From Bradyrhizobium sp. SSBR45G (GTDB lineage Bacteria; Pseudomonadota; Alphaproteobacteria; Rhizobiales; Xanthobacteraceae), in contig NZ_BSCT01000004.1 in NCBI RefSeq assembly GCF_030159255.1, positions 62,001 through 126,000 of the forward strand: 64,000 nt of DNA. Direction: 5' to 3'. Every line of letters starts with the position of its first letter. Positions within the stretch are counted from its first letter, which is position 1. This document shows positions 56,204-64,000 of the stretch, one piece after another. The translations under genes and the position numbers were made by a program. Under the pieces are notes generated by a model. It did not search any database. It was not told where the DNA came from and saw nothing but the letters and a program-made list of their open reading frames with translations.

Positions 56204-56665
56204 CTAGCGCTCCGGATAGGGCGTTCCGTCCTTGTGCAGGAAGCGGCCGTCGGCATTGCTGCTGATCATGTCGACGTCCGAGCAGGTCGTGACGTCATCA
56301 GGCGATCGCGAGCCGACCTCGAGATAGATTGCCGTCATCTCCGATCGGTTGACCATGTGATGCCCGTTTCCAGTGCCCTTTGCGAAGGCCGCGCAATCGC
56401 CCGCACGCAGGATCGATTCGCCGCCATCCTCGATCAGGATCAGCTCACCCGCCAGGACGTAGACGAACTCGTCCTCGTCGGAGTGCCAATGGCGCTGGCT
56501 TGACCAGCCGCCGGGCGGCAGCTGCATCAGGTTGACGCCGAAATCCACCAATCCGCCGGCCTCGCCGAGGCGCCGCCGGATCCGTTCGGAGCAGGGCTGA
56601 TCGTGAGGCGCCGGATAGCCGGAACCCTTTCGGCGTGGAACCGCAGCAATCTCGATCTTCGGCAT
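56204..56665 (-). CDS. Single-domain cupin protein
   Basis: 153 residues from the ATG at 56665, preceded by GGGAG. The cupin metal motif 1 is in SSQRHWHSDEDEFVYVLAG (near 55-73) with the HxH and the following Glu, and motif 2 in GNGHHMVNRSE (near 97-107). A metal-dependent isomerase, dioxygenase or binding role is possible. The N-terminal PRRKGSGYPAPHDQPCSERIRRRLGEAGGLVDFG matches a common rhizobial cupin subgroup of unknown function. It is convergent with rlmE, 18 bases away. Confidence 0.88.
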   Translation of the reverse strand: MPKIEIAAVPRRKGSGYPAPHDQPCSERIRRRLGEAGGLVDFGVNLMQLPPGGWSSQRHWHSDEDEFVYVLAGELILIEDGGESILRAGDCAAFAKGTGNGHHMVNRSEMTAIYLEVGSRSPDDVTTCSDVDMISSNADGRFLHKDGTPYPER

Positions 56666-56843
56666 GAAGCTGCGCTCCCTTCTGAATGCTCTGCCGTGCC
56701 CGCTCGGCCACGCATGCGGCATTTCGGAGCCTTGCACGAATGCGCGCGTTGCGACAGCTGCGGTTGACCGATAAAGAGCCCTGTCGGCGGCGCGAGTCGG
56801 CTTCGCCGGCCGACTGACGAGACGAATTGCGGTGGAGGTTCTG

Positions 56844-57110
56844 ATGCGTGTCCTGGCCTGGAGCGCTCTCGCGCTCGCCCTGATGTTGGCCCCGGCTCAC
56901 GCCCAGGCCTACGATCCGCGCTATCCCGTCTGCATGAAGGTCTATGAAGGCGGCCGGTTTGGTGGCGGTGGCGAGTGGATCGACTGCAGCTACACGTCGC
57001 TGCCGCAATGTCGTGCGACGGCATCGGGCCGGGCGGCGATGTGCGACCTCAATCCGTATTATGCGCCGCCGGCGCCTCCGCCGCGCCGCGCGCATCGGCG
57101 GCATCACTGA
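56844..57110 (+). CDS. Small exported Cys-containing protein (DUF3551-like)
   Basis: 88 residues from the ATG at 56844, preceded by GGTGGAGG 5 bases upstream. The signal peptide is MRVLAWSALALALMLAPAHAQA. The mature part, YPVCMKVYEGG...GGEWIDCSYTSLPQCRATASGRAAMCDLNPYY, carries four cysteines in the spacing of DUF3551 proteins, abundant in Bradyrhizobium and of unknown function. The tail is Pro- and His/Arg-rich (PPAPPPRRAHRRHH). It is probably periplasmic with disulfides. Confidence 0.82.
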   Translation: MRVLAWSALALALMLAPAHAQAYDPRYPVCMKVYEGGRFGGGGEWIDCSYTSLPQCRATASGRAAMCDLNPYYAPPAPPPRRAHRRHH

Positions 57111-57192
57111 AACATTTCATGACGGAACGGCCGTTGCCGTGCCGCGCGATCACGCTCAAGATCCGGGACATCCTCGCAATCGGGCTGCCGCC

Positions 57193-57552
57193 ATGCCGCA
57201 TCGCTTCATCGTTTCGATCGTGACGCTCCTGCTGCTGGTGCCGACGATCGCCTTCGCCGCGCCGGCGCACAAGCGCAAGCAACCGCGCTGGCACGGCTAC
57301 GGCTTCCTGCCGGGCTACAAGCAGCCGCCGAACAACAGCCTGCCGCTCTATGCCGACAAGGAGGCGATGCGCAACGGACCGCGCGGCAGCCGCCGCAACT
57401 GGTACATCGACGGCACGCCGAAATACATGCTCTACAACGGCGAGTGGCACTATTTCGGCCAGCCCGGCTTCTATCGCGGCCATTACAATGGCGGCAGCTT
57501 CGGTCCGTGCTGGACCCGGACGCCGGTCGGCATGGTCTGGACCTGCGGCTAG
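57193..57552 (+). CDS. Small exported hypothetical protein
   Basis: 119 residues from the ATG at 57193, chosen because it begins the signal peptide MPHRFIVSIVTLLLLVPTIAFA; longer in-frame starts overlap the DUF3551 gene. The mature protein is basic at first (HKRKQPRWHGYGFLPGYKQPP) and Trp/Tyr/Gly-rich (RNWYIDGTPKYMLYNGEWHYFGQPGF), ending with CWTRTPVGMVWTCG, a possible disulfide loop. I recognise no functional family. The two adjacent small exported genes may be cotranscribed. Confidence 0.7.
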   Translation: MPHRFIVSIVTLLLLVPTIAFAAPAHKRKQPRWHGYGFLPGYKQPPNNSLPLYADKEAMRNGPRGSRRNWYIDGTPKYMLYNGEWHYFGQPGFYRGHYNGGSFGPCWTRTPVGMVWTCG

Positions 57553-57636
57553 ATTTCTGAGCGTGCAGCGGTTCGGCGAGGAGGGCGCGCCTGAAGGTGC
57601 GCTATCCTGTCGCAGGCGCGCGCCTTGAACGCCCCC

Positions 57637-57650
57637 CCTACACCTGTAGG
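57637..57650. promoter_or_regulatory. Hyphenated palindrome upstream of the tct operon
   Basis: CCTACA-CC-TGTAGG lies 156 bases before the TctC start in the 253-base gap and is the only regular structure there apart from a GC-rich inverted repeat near 57585-57625. It could be an operator for the transporter operon. No regulator gene is adjacent. Confidence 0.25.
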
Positions 57651-57805
57651 CTCTTGTCGTATCTTGAGAATCCGGGAGCGGCCGGCGTCCGTCATGGACG
57701 CGTTCCATGGCCGCACGGACGGGCGGCAGGCGCCGGACGGCCAGCCTGCTTTCGGAAGGCAAGATTAAGAAACGAGAGCCGCTCGCGCGGCCGTGGAGGG
57801 GTCCT

Positions 57806-58786
57806 TTGAAGTCGTTTTGTGCGCGCCTGATCGGCGCATCCGTCGCCGTGACGTTCGTTGTGACGTTCCTCGCCGGTGCTCCGGCCTCTGCCCAGCAGCT
57901 CGAGCTCAAGGTGATGGCGCCGGCCGCCCCGGGCGGCGGCTGGGACCAGACCGCACGGGCGATGCAGCAGGCCTTCGTCGCGTCGGGCGTCGCGCGCAGC
58001 GTCCAGGTGACCAATGTCGCCGGCGCCGGCGGTACCGTCGGCATCGCGCAGTTCGTCAATGGCGCCAAGGGCGACGGCAACCAGCTGATGGTCAACGGCT
58101 TCGTCATGGTCGGCGCGCTCGCCATGAACAAGTCGCCGGTGACGCTGGAGCAGGTGACGCCGATCGCGCGGCTGACCGAGGAGATCCAGGTCATCGTCGT
58201 GCCGGCCGCCTCGCCGATCAAGACGGCGCAGGATCTCGCCGCGGCGCTGAAGGCCGACATCGCCAAGGTGACCTTCGCCGGCGGCTCGGCCGGCGGCGTC
58301 GATCACGTGATGGCGGCGCTGTTCGCGGGCACCGTCGGCGCCGATGCCAAGAAGGTCAACTACATCCCATTCTCGGGCGGCGGCGAGTCGCTGGCCGCGA
58401 TCCTCGGCGGCAAGGTCACCGCGGGCATTTCCGGCCTGTCCGAGTATGACGGGCAGATCAAGTCCGGCAAGCTGCGCGCGATCGGCGTGTCCTCGGAGAA
58501 CCGCATTCCGGGCGTCGACATCCCGACCTTCAAGGAGCAGGGCATCGACCTCGTGCTCGCCAACTGGCGCTCGGTGGTCGCAGCCCCCGGCATCACGCCG
58601 GAGCAGAAGAAGACGCTCAGCGAGGCCGTCGAGAAGATGGTGAAGTCGGATTCGTGGAAGGACATCCTCAAGCAGAAGGGCTGGGATGATGCCTATCTGC
58701 CGGGCGACGCCTTCGCGGAGTTTCTCAAGAAGGAGAACGTTCGCGTCACCGACGTGCTGAGGTCGGTCGGTCTCGTGAAGTCATGA
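57806..58786 (+). CDS. tctC: Tripartite tricarboxylate transporter substrate-binding protein
   Basis: 326 residues if translation starts at the TTG at 57806, which has GGAGGGG 5 bases upstream and opens directly on a signal peptide (MKSFCARLIGASVAVTFVVTFLAGAPASA); an ATG at 57707 would bury it. The mature protein has the BugT/TctC pattern: APAAPGGGWDQTARAMQQAF near 40-60, VTNVAGAGGTVGIAQF, and NWRSVVAAPGIT near 253. It binds a carboxylic acid in the periplasm and hands it to TctAB, whose genes follow with overlapping codons. Confidence 0.92.
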   Translation: MKSFCARLIGASVAVTFVVTFLAGAPASAQQLELKVMAPAAPGGGWDQTARAMQQAFVASGVARSVQVTNVAGAGGTVGIAQFVNGAKGDGNQLMVNGFVMVGALAMNKSPVTLEQVTPIARLTEEIQVIVVPAASPIKTAQDLAAALKADIAKVTFAGGSAGGVDHVMAALFAGTVGADAKKVNYIPFSGGGESLAAILGGKVTAGISGLSEYDGQIKSGKLRAIGVSSENRIPGVDIPTFKEQGIDLVLANWRSVVAAPGITPEQKKTLSEAVEKMVKSDSWKDILKQKGWDDAYLPGDAFAEFLKKENVRVTDVLRSVGLVKS

Positions 58787-59277
58787 CGACGGACAGCGCT
58801 GGCCCTGAGACATCCGCCTCGCGAGGCGTCGACAAGGCCGCCATCGTCATCGCAGGCTTGCTCGCCGCCGTCGCCCTGGTGCTGGTCTACGACGCCAACC
58901 AGATCCCGGCGACGACGATGTACGGCATGGGCCCGCAGGTCATGCCGGTCGTGATCGCGATCGGTCTCGGCATCCTCGCACTGGCCAATCTGATCGATGC
59001 GGTCAGGGGCCACCTGCCGGCGCGCGAGAGCGCCGATCCGGTCGCGGTGCTCCTGATCCTCGCCGGCCTCGCGCTGCTGATCGCCATCATCGGCTTCGGC
59101 GGCGGCTTCATCCTGGCGACGACGGCACTGTTCGTGACCACGTCGGCCGCTTTCGGCCGCCGCGCCTTCGTCACCGATCTCATCATCGGCGCGGTGCTGA
59201 CGACGGTGATCTATCTCGCCTTCGACCGCCTCCTGACCTTGAGCCTTCCCGCCGGCCCGCTCGAAAGACTGCTCTGA
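58783..59277 (+). CDS. tctB: Tripartite tricarboxylate transporter small membrane subunit
   Basis: 164 residues, start overlapping the tctC stop (ATGA) and stop overlapping the tctA start (TGATG). Four hydrophobic segments ([56 protein letters not shown]; a last pair near 120-155) are typical of TctB. It stabilises the large permease; the family uses an ion gradient rather than ATP. Confidence 0.9.
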   Translation: MTTDSAGPETSASRGVDKAAIVIAGLLAAVALVLVYDANQIPATTMYGMGPQVMPVVIAIGLGILALANLIDAVRGHLPARESADPVAVLLILAGLALLIAIIGFGGGFILATTALFVTTSAAFGRRAFVTDLIIGAVLTTVIYLAFDRLLTLSLPAGPLERLL

Positions 59278-60776
59278 TGGACACCTTTGCCGCGCTCGCG
59301 CATGGGATGGCGATCGCCGTCCAGCCCATGAATTTGCTCTATGCGCTGATCGGCGTGTTCCTCGGCACCGCCGTCGGCGTGCTGCCGGGCATTGGCCCGG
59401 CGCTCACCGTCGCGCTATTGCTGCCGGTCACCTACAAGCTCGATCCCGGCGGCTCGCTGATCATGTTCGCCGGCATCTATTACGGCGGCATGTATGGCGG
59501 ATCGACCACCGCGATCCTGATCAACACGCCAGGCGAGAGCGCCTCGATGGCGACGGCGCTCGAAGGCAACAAGATGGCCAAGGCCGGTCGCGGCGGCCCG
59601 GCGCTGGCGACCGCGGCGATCGGCTCCTTCGTCGCCGGCACCATCGCCACCATCGGCCTCGCGTTCCTGTCGCCGTATCTCGTCGACATCGCCGTGCGCT
59701 TCGGACCGGAGGATTATTTCGCGCTGATGTGCGTCGCCTTCATCACGGTGTCCGCGACCTTCGGCGATTCACCCGTTCGCGGGCTGACCAGCCTGTTCAT
59801 CGGGCTGACGCTCGGGCTGATCGGCATCGACAAGCTCACGGGACAGGCGCGGCTTGCCTTCGGTGTGCCCGAGCTGCTCGACGGCGTCGAGGTGACGACG
59901 CTCGCGGTCGGCCTGTTCGCGGTCGGCGAGGCGCTCTACGTCGCCTCGCGCCGGCATCACAGCGAGGAGAAGATCGAGGCCATCAAGGGCTCGCTGTGGA
60001 TGACGCGCGAGGACTGGAAGCGGTCGTGGAAGCCGTGGCTGCGCGGCACCGCGTTCGGCTTCCCGATCGGCGCGCTGCCGGCGGGCGGCGCCGAGATTCC
60101 GACCTTCCTGTCCTATTCGACCGAGCGGCGGCTGACGAAGTATCCGGAGCAGTTCGGCAAGGGCGCGATCGAAGGCGTCGCCGGCCCGGAGGCTGCGAAC
60201 AACGCGTCTGCGGCCGGAACGCTCGTGCCGCTGCTGACCCTGGGCCTGCCGACGTCCGCGACCGCTGCGATGATGCTCGCCGGCTTCCAGCAATACGGCC
60301 TCAACCCGGGACCGCTGCTGTTCGCCGAACGCCCGGACCTGGTCTGGGGCCTGATCGCGAGCCTGTTCATCGCCAACACCATGCTGCTGGTGCTGAATCT
60401 GCCGCTGGTCGGCCTGTGGGTGAAGCTGCTCGCCATCCCGACGCCGTGGCTGTACGCCGGCATCCTCGTGTTCGCGACGATGGGCACGATCGCGGCGAAG
60501 CCGTCGGTGGTCGAGCTATCGATGCTGGCCGGCTTCGGCGTGCTCGGCTTCCTGATGCGCCGCTTCGACTTTCCGATCGCGCCGGTCGTGGTCGGGCTGA
60601 TCCTCGGTCCGATCGCCGAAAGCCAGCTGCGGCGTGCGCTCGCGATCAGCCTCGGCGATCCCATGACCTTGCTGCAATCGCCGATCTCGGCGACGCTGCT
60701 GGCCGTCGCGCTGATTGCGCTGGTCGCGCCATTCGCGCTGAAGGGGCTTGGCCGCTTCAAGGCGAACGAGGATTGA
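59277..60776 (+). CDS. tctA: Tripartite tricarboxylate transporter large permease subunit
   Basis: 499 residues with about 11 membrane segments. The family signature is intact: [20 protein letters not shown] near 37-56, [21 protein letters not shown] near 70-90, and the internal repeat [13 protein letters not shown] and [17 protein letters not shown] near 320-336. It is the proton- or sodium-coupled channel for the acid bound by TctC. With tctC and tctB it forms a complete, tightly overlapped operon. No TctDE two-component genes are nearby. Confidence 0.94.
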   Translation: MDTFAALAHGMAIAVQPMNLLYALIGVFLGTAVGVLPGIGPALTVALLLPVTYKLDPGGSLIMFAGIYYGGMYGGSTTAILINTPGESASMATALEGNKMAKAGRGGPALATAAIGSFVAGTIATIGLAFLSPYLVDIAVRFGPEDYFALMCVAFITVSATFGDSPVRGLTSLFIGLTLGLIGIDKLTGQARLAFGVPELLDGVEVTTLAVGLFAVGEALYVASRRHHSEEKIEAIKGSLWMTREDWKRSWKPWLRGTAFGFPIGALPAGGAEIPTFLSYSTERRLTKYPEQFGKGAIEGVAGPEAANNASAAGTLVPLLTLGLPTSATAAMMLAGFQQYGLNPGPLLFAERPDLVWGLIASLFIANTMLLVLNLPLVGLWVKLLAIPTPWLYAGILVFATMGTIAAKPSVVELSMLAGFGVLGFLMRRFDFPIAPVVVGLILGPIAESQLRRALAISLGDPMTLLQSPISATLLAVALIALVAPFALKGLGRFKANED

Positions 60777-60836
60777 TGGCGCAGCCGCAGGGATCCATCG
60801 TATCCTGCGACACACTGGGAAGCCGAGAATCGTCCG

Positions 60837-62054
60837 ATGCGTTGGCGGGCTGCAATCGTCCTTGCTCTCGCGCTGCTGGCAGGCGGCCGTGCCGCCGGCG
60901 CAGCCGAGGAGCGGCCGTTCTGCGATGGTCTGCAGCGGGCGGTCGGTGTGCAGCTTCGCGTCGCCGACGCGGTGTTTCTGCGCAGCTACGAGCCCGACCC
61001 TGACGAAAGCCGCCTGCCGGCCGGGCTTTCGACGACCGCCTTCGTCTACGACAATGCGCTGGTCGCGATCGCGCTGGTGGCGTGCGGCCGGGTGGCCGAC
61101 GCGAGGGCAATCGGCGAGGCGCTGGCGCGCGCGGCGTGGCGCGATCGCAGCTTCACAGACGGCCGCCTCCGCAACGCGTACCGCGCCGGACCTGTCTATG
61201 ACGCGGTGCCGCTGCTGCCGGGCTGGTGGGACGATCGCGCCAAGCTCTGGGCCGAGGATGCGGCGCAGGACGGCAGCTCGACCGGCAACGTCGCCTGGGC
61301 CGCGCTCGCGCTGCTGACGCTGCATCAGGCGACCGGCGAGCGGACCTTTCTGTCCGCCGCGCGGCGTGCGATGGAGTGGGTGATGACGACGTCCTGCGGA
61401 GCGGATGGGTTCTGCGGCGGTGTCCACGGCTACGACCCGCAGCAGGTCCGGCTGACCTGGTCGTCGACCGAGCACAATGTCGACGTCTACGCCGTGTCGC
61501 GCTGGCTGTTTCGATTGACCGGGGAGCCGCGCTACGACGAGGCCGCGCAGCGGGCGCGACGCCTGCTCGATCGCAGCTTTCGCGGCGATCATTTCAGCCT
61601 CGGCACCAAGCCTGACGGCAGTCCTGCGGATGACGGCCTGCTGGCGCTCGATGTCCAGCTCTGGCCATGGATGGCGGTGACCGATGCGCCGCGCGCCTGG
61701 CGTGATGCGCTCGGCTTTGCCCAGACGTATCTCGCCGTCGCCGGCGGCTTCGACTTCAACGGTGATCGCGACGGCGTGTGGGTCGAGGGCACGGCGCAGG
61801 CGGCGCTGGCCTATCGGCTGGTCGGTGACGACGCGTCCTATCAGCGCCTGATGACGGGACTGCGCGCGGATCAGACGCCCTCCGGACTGCTCAACGCGAC
61901 GCGCAGCCGGCGCGTGACGACCGGCCTGTCGATCGATCCGACCGGCACCAAGCCCGACTTCTTCTACTATCGGCGTCCTCATCTCGGCGCGACCGCCTGG
62001 GCCGCACTTGCAGAGACGGGATGGAATCCATTCACCGGCGCGATCGTGCCCTGA
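60837..62054 (+). CDS. Exported protein, six-hairpin glycosidase-like, paralogue of the gene at 63807
   Basis: 405 residues; the N-terminus is a signal peptide ([22 protein letters not shown]). Repeated helical hairpin motifs can be read ([85 protein letters not shown]), as in (alpha/alpha)6 toroids of polysaccharide hydrolases, epimerases and lyases. [10 protein letters not shown] segment and several Asp/Glu-containing turns could form an active site. Function is not assigned. The first 60 mature residues match the truncated gene at 63807. It is 60 bases after tctA and may be separate from it. Confidence 0.65.
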   Translation: MRWRAAIVLALALLAGGRAAGAAEERPFCDGLQRAVGVQLRVADAVFLRSYEPDPDESRLPAGLSTTAFVYDNALVAIALVACGRVADARAIGEALARAAWRDRSFTDGRLRNAYRAGPVYDAVPLLPGWWDDRAKLWAEDAAQDGSSTGNVAWAALALLTLHQATGERTFLSAARRAMEWVMTTSCGADGFCGGVHGYDPQQVRLTWSSTEHNVDVYAVSRWLFRLTGEPRYDEAAQRARRLLDRSFRGDHFSLGTKPDGSPADDGLLALDVQLWPWMAVTDAPRAWRDALGFAQTYLAVAGGFDFNGDRDGVWVEGTAQAALAYRLVGDDASYQRLMTGLRADQTPSGLLNATRSRRVTTGLSIDPTGTKPDFFYYRRPHLGATAWAALAETGWNPFTGAIVP

Positions 62055-62334
62055 GGCGCGGTCCGGTGCGCCGATCCGTCGAGGCGGCCGAATCCGTTGA
62101 AGATGAACGGAGCCGCTGGCCCTCGAGTGAGGATTGCACATGGCGCGCAAGCGAAAACCTCGCTACCGCACCGCAACATAATGTGACCGCGCGCGCGGGC
62201 AAACATCGGCTCCGGCTTGAAACGATGGGCGCGCGATCCGGTTGCGGTTGAACCATCGAAACTGGAGCCTGGAACTCCGGATCAGCTGAGGAAGCGTCTT
62301 TCGGGGCGTGACAACCCAAACCGAAAGAGACCCG

Positions 62335-63810
62335 ATGACCGATCGCTTCGATGACGGTTTCAAGCCCGCCGCCGTACCACCTCCTGCCGCTCAGCCAAGA
62401 GCGGTGCGTCCTCGCCATCCGGTGATCCTGCGCGCCTCCGCCATCGGCGTCGCCGGCATCCTGTCGGCGCTGATGCTGACCGCCGTGGTGCCGCCGATCG
62501 TGGCCGACCAGTCCGATCGCGCGGTCGTCGATGCGCCGGTGATGCTGCTGACGTCGCCGATCGCAGGCCAGGTCGAGGCGCTCGCGGCGCGGCCGGGCGG
62601 CGAGGTCCGCTCCGGCGATCGCCTCGCGGAGATCACCAATCCGCGGCTCGACCGAGCTACGCTGATCTCGCTGCAGGAGAAGGCCGGCGACGCGCGCCAG
62701 AGGCTCGACGCCACGCGCGCCAAGCGTGAGTCCGATGTCGCCTATGTGGCCTCGCTCGATCGGGAGATCGCGAGCCAGGCCGGCCAGTTGAAAGCGCAAC
62801 TGCAGTCGCAGATCGAGGAGCTGCGCGCCCGCGTCGCGCAATCCAACGCGATGAGCAGCGAGAAGAGGGCCATCGTCGACCGCCAGAACCGCATGGTCGC
62901 GCGCGATGCCGCCAGCTCCGAGATGCTGAAGCCGACCGAGCAGCAATACGCGGCGGCGCTGCACGACACCGACGCGCAGACCGCCAAGCTGAACCAGAAG
63001 CTGGCGCAGCTGAAGGCGCTCGATGCCGGCATCTATGTCGGCGAGGATCTCGTTGCGCTCAACATGCTCGGCCAGAAGCGCCGTGACATCGACCTCGACG
63101 CACGGCGAATGGAGATCGAGGAGAAGCAGCAATCGGCGATGCTCGACGATCTCGAAGGCTTGCTCAAATCCGAGAGCGCCCGGCTGGCCCGGCTCGCGGC
63201 AGCCGACGTGCTCTCGCCAGGGTCCGGCAAGGTGCTCGCCGTCGGCGCCGAGACCGGACGCCAAGTCAGCGCCGGCGATACGATCGCCTCCGTGGTCGAT
63301 TGCGACAAGCGTTTCGTCGTCGCGATCTTCTCCTATCGCCAGGGTGAATCGATGAAGCCCGGCACCAAGGTCCGGATCGAGGGCGGCGGTTATCACAGCG
63401 GCACGGTCAGCGCCGTGCTGCCGAAAACCAGCGACAAGGTCGACGAGCGTTTCGCCGTGCCGTTTCCGCAGACGGAGCGGCGCGAGCTGTATGTGATGAT
63501 CGCGCCGGACGCGGCGTCCGAGACGCCTGCGGCGCAGCCGGCGTCAGCGGCGACGCCGGCCTGCACGGTGGGGCAGTGGGTGACGGTCACCCGCGACAAC
63601 GGCATCGTGCCGTCGATGTCGGTGACATGGCGGCGGCTCGGCCATCTCGTGGCGTCGCTAACAAATTTCGATCCGGCCGAGCCTGACGCGGCCACTCGGA
63701 AAGAAGGCGTCGCCAAGCTCGACTCCGCCTTGCGCTCACAGCCGGCGGCTGCTCTGCCTGAGCTGGACGAGCATTGGTTGCCGGCGGCGCGCGCGGTGTC
63801 GGCGCAATGA
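62335..63810 (+). CDS. HlyD-like membrane-fusion protein
   Basis: 491 residues from the ATG at 62335, preceded by AAAGAGA; a GTG at 62308 is the alternative. A Pro-rich cytoplasmic N-terminus is followed by one membrane segment (ILRASAIGVAGILSALMLTAV, about 32-52), a lipoyl-like half motif (SPIAGQVEALAARPGGEVRSGDRLAEI, about 77-103), a long coiled coil (about 115-290) and the second lipoyl half with a beta-barrel (SPGSGKVLAVGAETGRQVSAGD and KPGTKVRIEGGGYHSGTV). The plan is that of periplasmic adaptors of export systems and of Alg44-type polysaccharide proteins. Its stop overlaps the following paralogue (ATGA). Export partner unknown. Confidence 0.85.
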   Translation: MTDRFDDGFKPAAVPPPAAQPRAVRPRHPVILRASAIGVAGILSALMLTAVVPPIVADQSDRAVVDAPVMLLTSPIAGQVEALAARPGGEVRSGDRLAEITNPRLDRATLISLQEKAGDARQRLDATRAKRESDVAYVASLDREIASQAGQLKAQLQSQIEELRARVAQSNAMSSEKRAIVDRQNRMVARDAASSEMLKPTEQQYAAALHDTDAQTAKLNQKLAQLKALDAGIYVGEDLVALNMLGQKRRDIDLDARRMEIEEKQQSAMLDDLEGLLKSESARLARLAAADVLSPGSGKVLAVGAETGRQVSAGDTIASVVDCDKRFVVAIFSYRQGESMKPGTKVRIEGGGYHSGTVSAVLPKTSDKVDERFAVPFPQTERRELYVMIAPDAASETPAAQPASAATPACTVGQWVTVTRDNGIVPSMSVTWRRLGHLVASLTNFDPAEPDAATRKEGVAKLDSALRSQPAAALPELDEHWLPAARAVSAQ

Positions 63811-64000
63811 GGCTCATATCTGCGGTGATCATGGCGATGGCGCTGTTTGGCGTTCCCCCGGCCGCGCGGGCCGACATGTCGTTCTGTCCTGGGCTGATGC
63901 AGGCCGTCGGGCCGAAGCTCGCCGGTCACGGCGCGGCGTTCATCCGCAGCTACGATCCTGGCGTCGACGAAGAGGAGCTGCCGCTCGGCCTCTCCACCAC
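63807..64000 (+). CDS. Exported protein, paralogue of 60837 (3' truncated by window end)
   Basis: Only 64 codons are visible. The start ATG overlaps the HlyD stop. A signal peptide (MRLISAVIMAMALFGVPPAARA) is followed by FCPGLMQAVGPKLAGHGAAF, IRSYDPGVDEEELPLGLSTT. That matches [40 protein letters not shown] of the gene at 60837, so the two are clear paralogues. Translational coupling to the HlyD protein suggests a shared envelope function. The rest lies beyond the window. Confidence 0.8.
   Translation, partial: MRLISAVIMAMALFGVPPAARADMSFCPGLMQAVGPKLAGHGAAFIRSYDPGVDEEELPLGLST

Overview
The window is a high-GC chromosomal segment whose gene families and dispersed palindromic intergenic repeats point to Bradyrhizobium or a close relative (Nitrobacteraceae, Alphaproteobacteria). 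The genus is inferred from the repeat families and gene style; no rRNA or marker gene is present. I see no tRNA, rRNA, CRISPR array, prophage or intact insertion sequence. Coding density is high, and most gaps of 80-200 bases are filled by the repeats.

Layout. 1-3017: the end of a nitrate/sulfonate-type ABC importer (truncated permease, ATPase) with a metal-dependent amidohydrolase. 3294-15928: a sugar or sugar-acid catabolic locus. A LacI regulator, an IlvD/Edd pentonate-type dehydratase and two short-chain dehydrogenases lie on the minus strand. A CUT1-type ABC importer (ATPase, Tat-type binding protein, two permeases), a DenD-like D-erythronate dehydrogenase and a thiolase run divergently on the plus strand. 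An operator-like palindrome overlaps a -35 box between the two arms. 16058-22019: housekeeping and orphan genes, namely an unusual LonN-ClpN protein, a GNAT acetyltransferase, a DinB protein, a YbaL antiporter and a GFA protein.

22564-34431: acyl-CoA metabolism. It contains a CaiB CoA-transferase, an acyl-CoA dehydrogenase, a thiolase-like/DUF35 pair, a three-domain glutaminase-STAS-cNMP protein, an IclR regulator overlapping an acyl-CoA carboxylase beta subunit, an MFS carrier and an enoyl-CoA hydratase. 34584-43541: a TetR regulator and a valine-catabolic run (mmsA, isobutyryl-CoA dehydrogenase, 3-hydroxyisobutyryl-CoA hydrolase, mmsB) continuing into an acyl-CoA synthetase, a MaoC hydratase and an SDR.

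43672-57552: mixed genes: a BaiN-like flavoprotein, a D-threonine-aldolase-like enzyme, a flavin monooxygenase, Uup, a YaiI-like protein, a hotdog protein, an orphan form-II CoxL-like molybdenum hydroxylase, the Ppx/GppA-RlmE pair, a cupin and two small exported proteins. 57806-60776: a complete TctCBA-type tripartite tricarboxylate transporter. 60837-64000: an envelope locus in which two paralogous exported proteins bracket an HlyD-like membrane-fusion protein; the second paralogue runs off the window.

The points most worth following up are the LonN-ClpN protein without any ATPase, the glutaminase-STAS-cNMP fusion, the A/C-rich leaders that recur before genes of the sugar locus, the paralogue-HlyD-paralogue locus, the thiolase-like/DUF35 pair that lacks the usual nucleophilic cysteine, a 33-residue membrane peptide gene whose stop codon sits in a long inverted repeat, and repeats that supply the stop codons of neighbouring genes.
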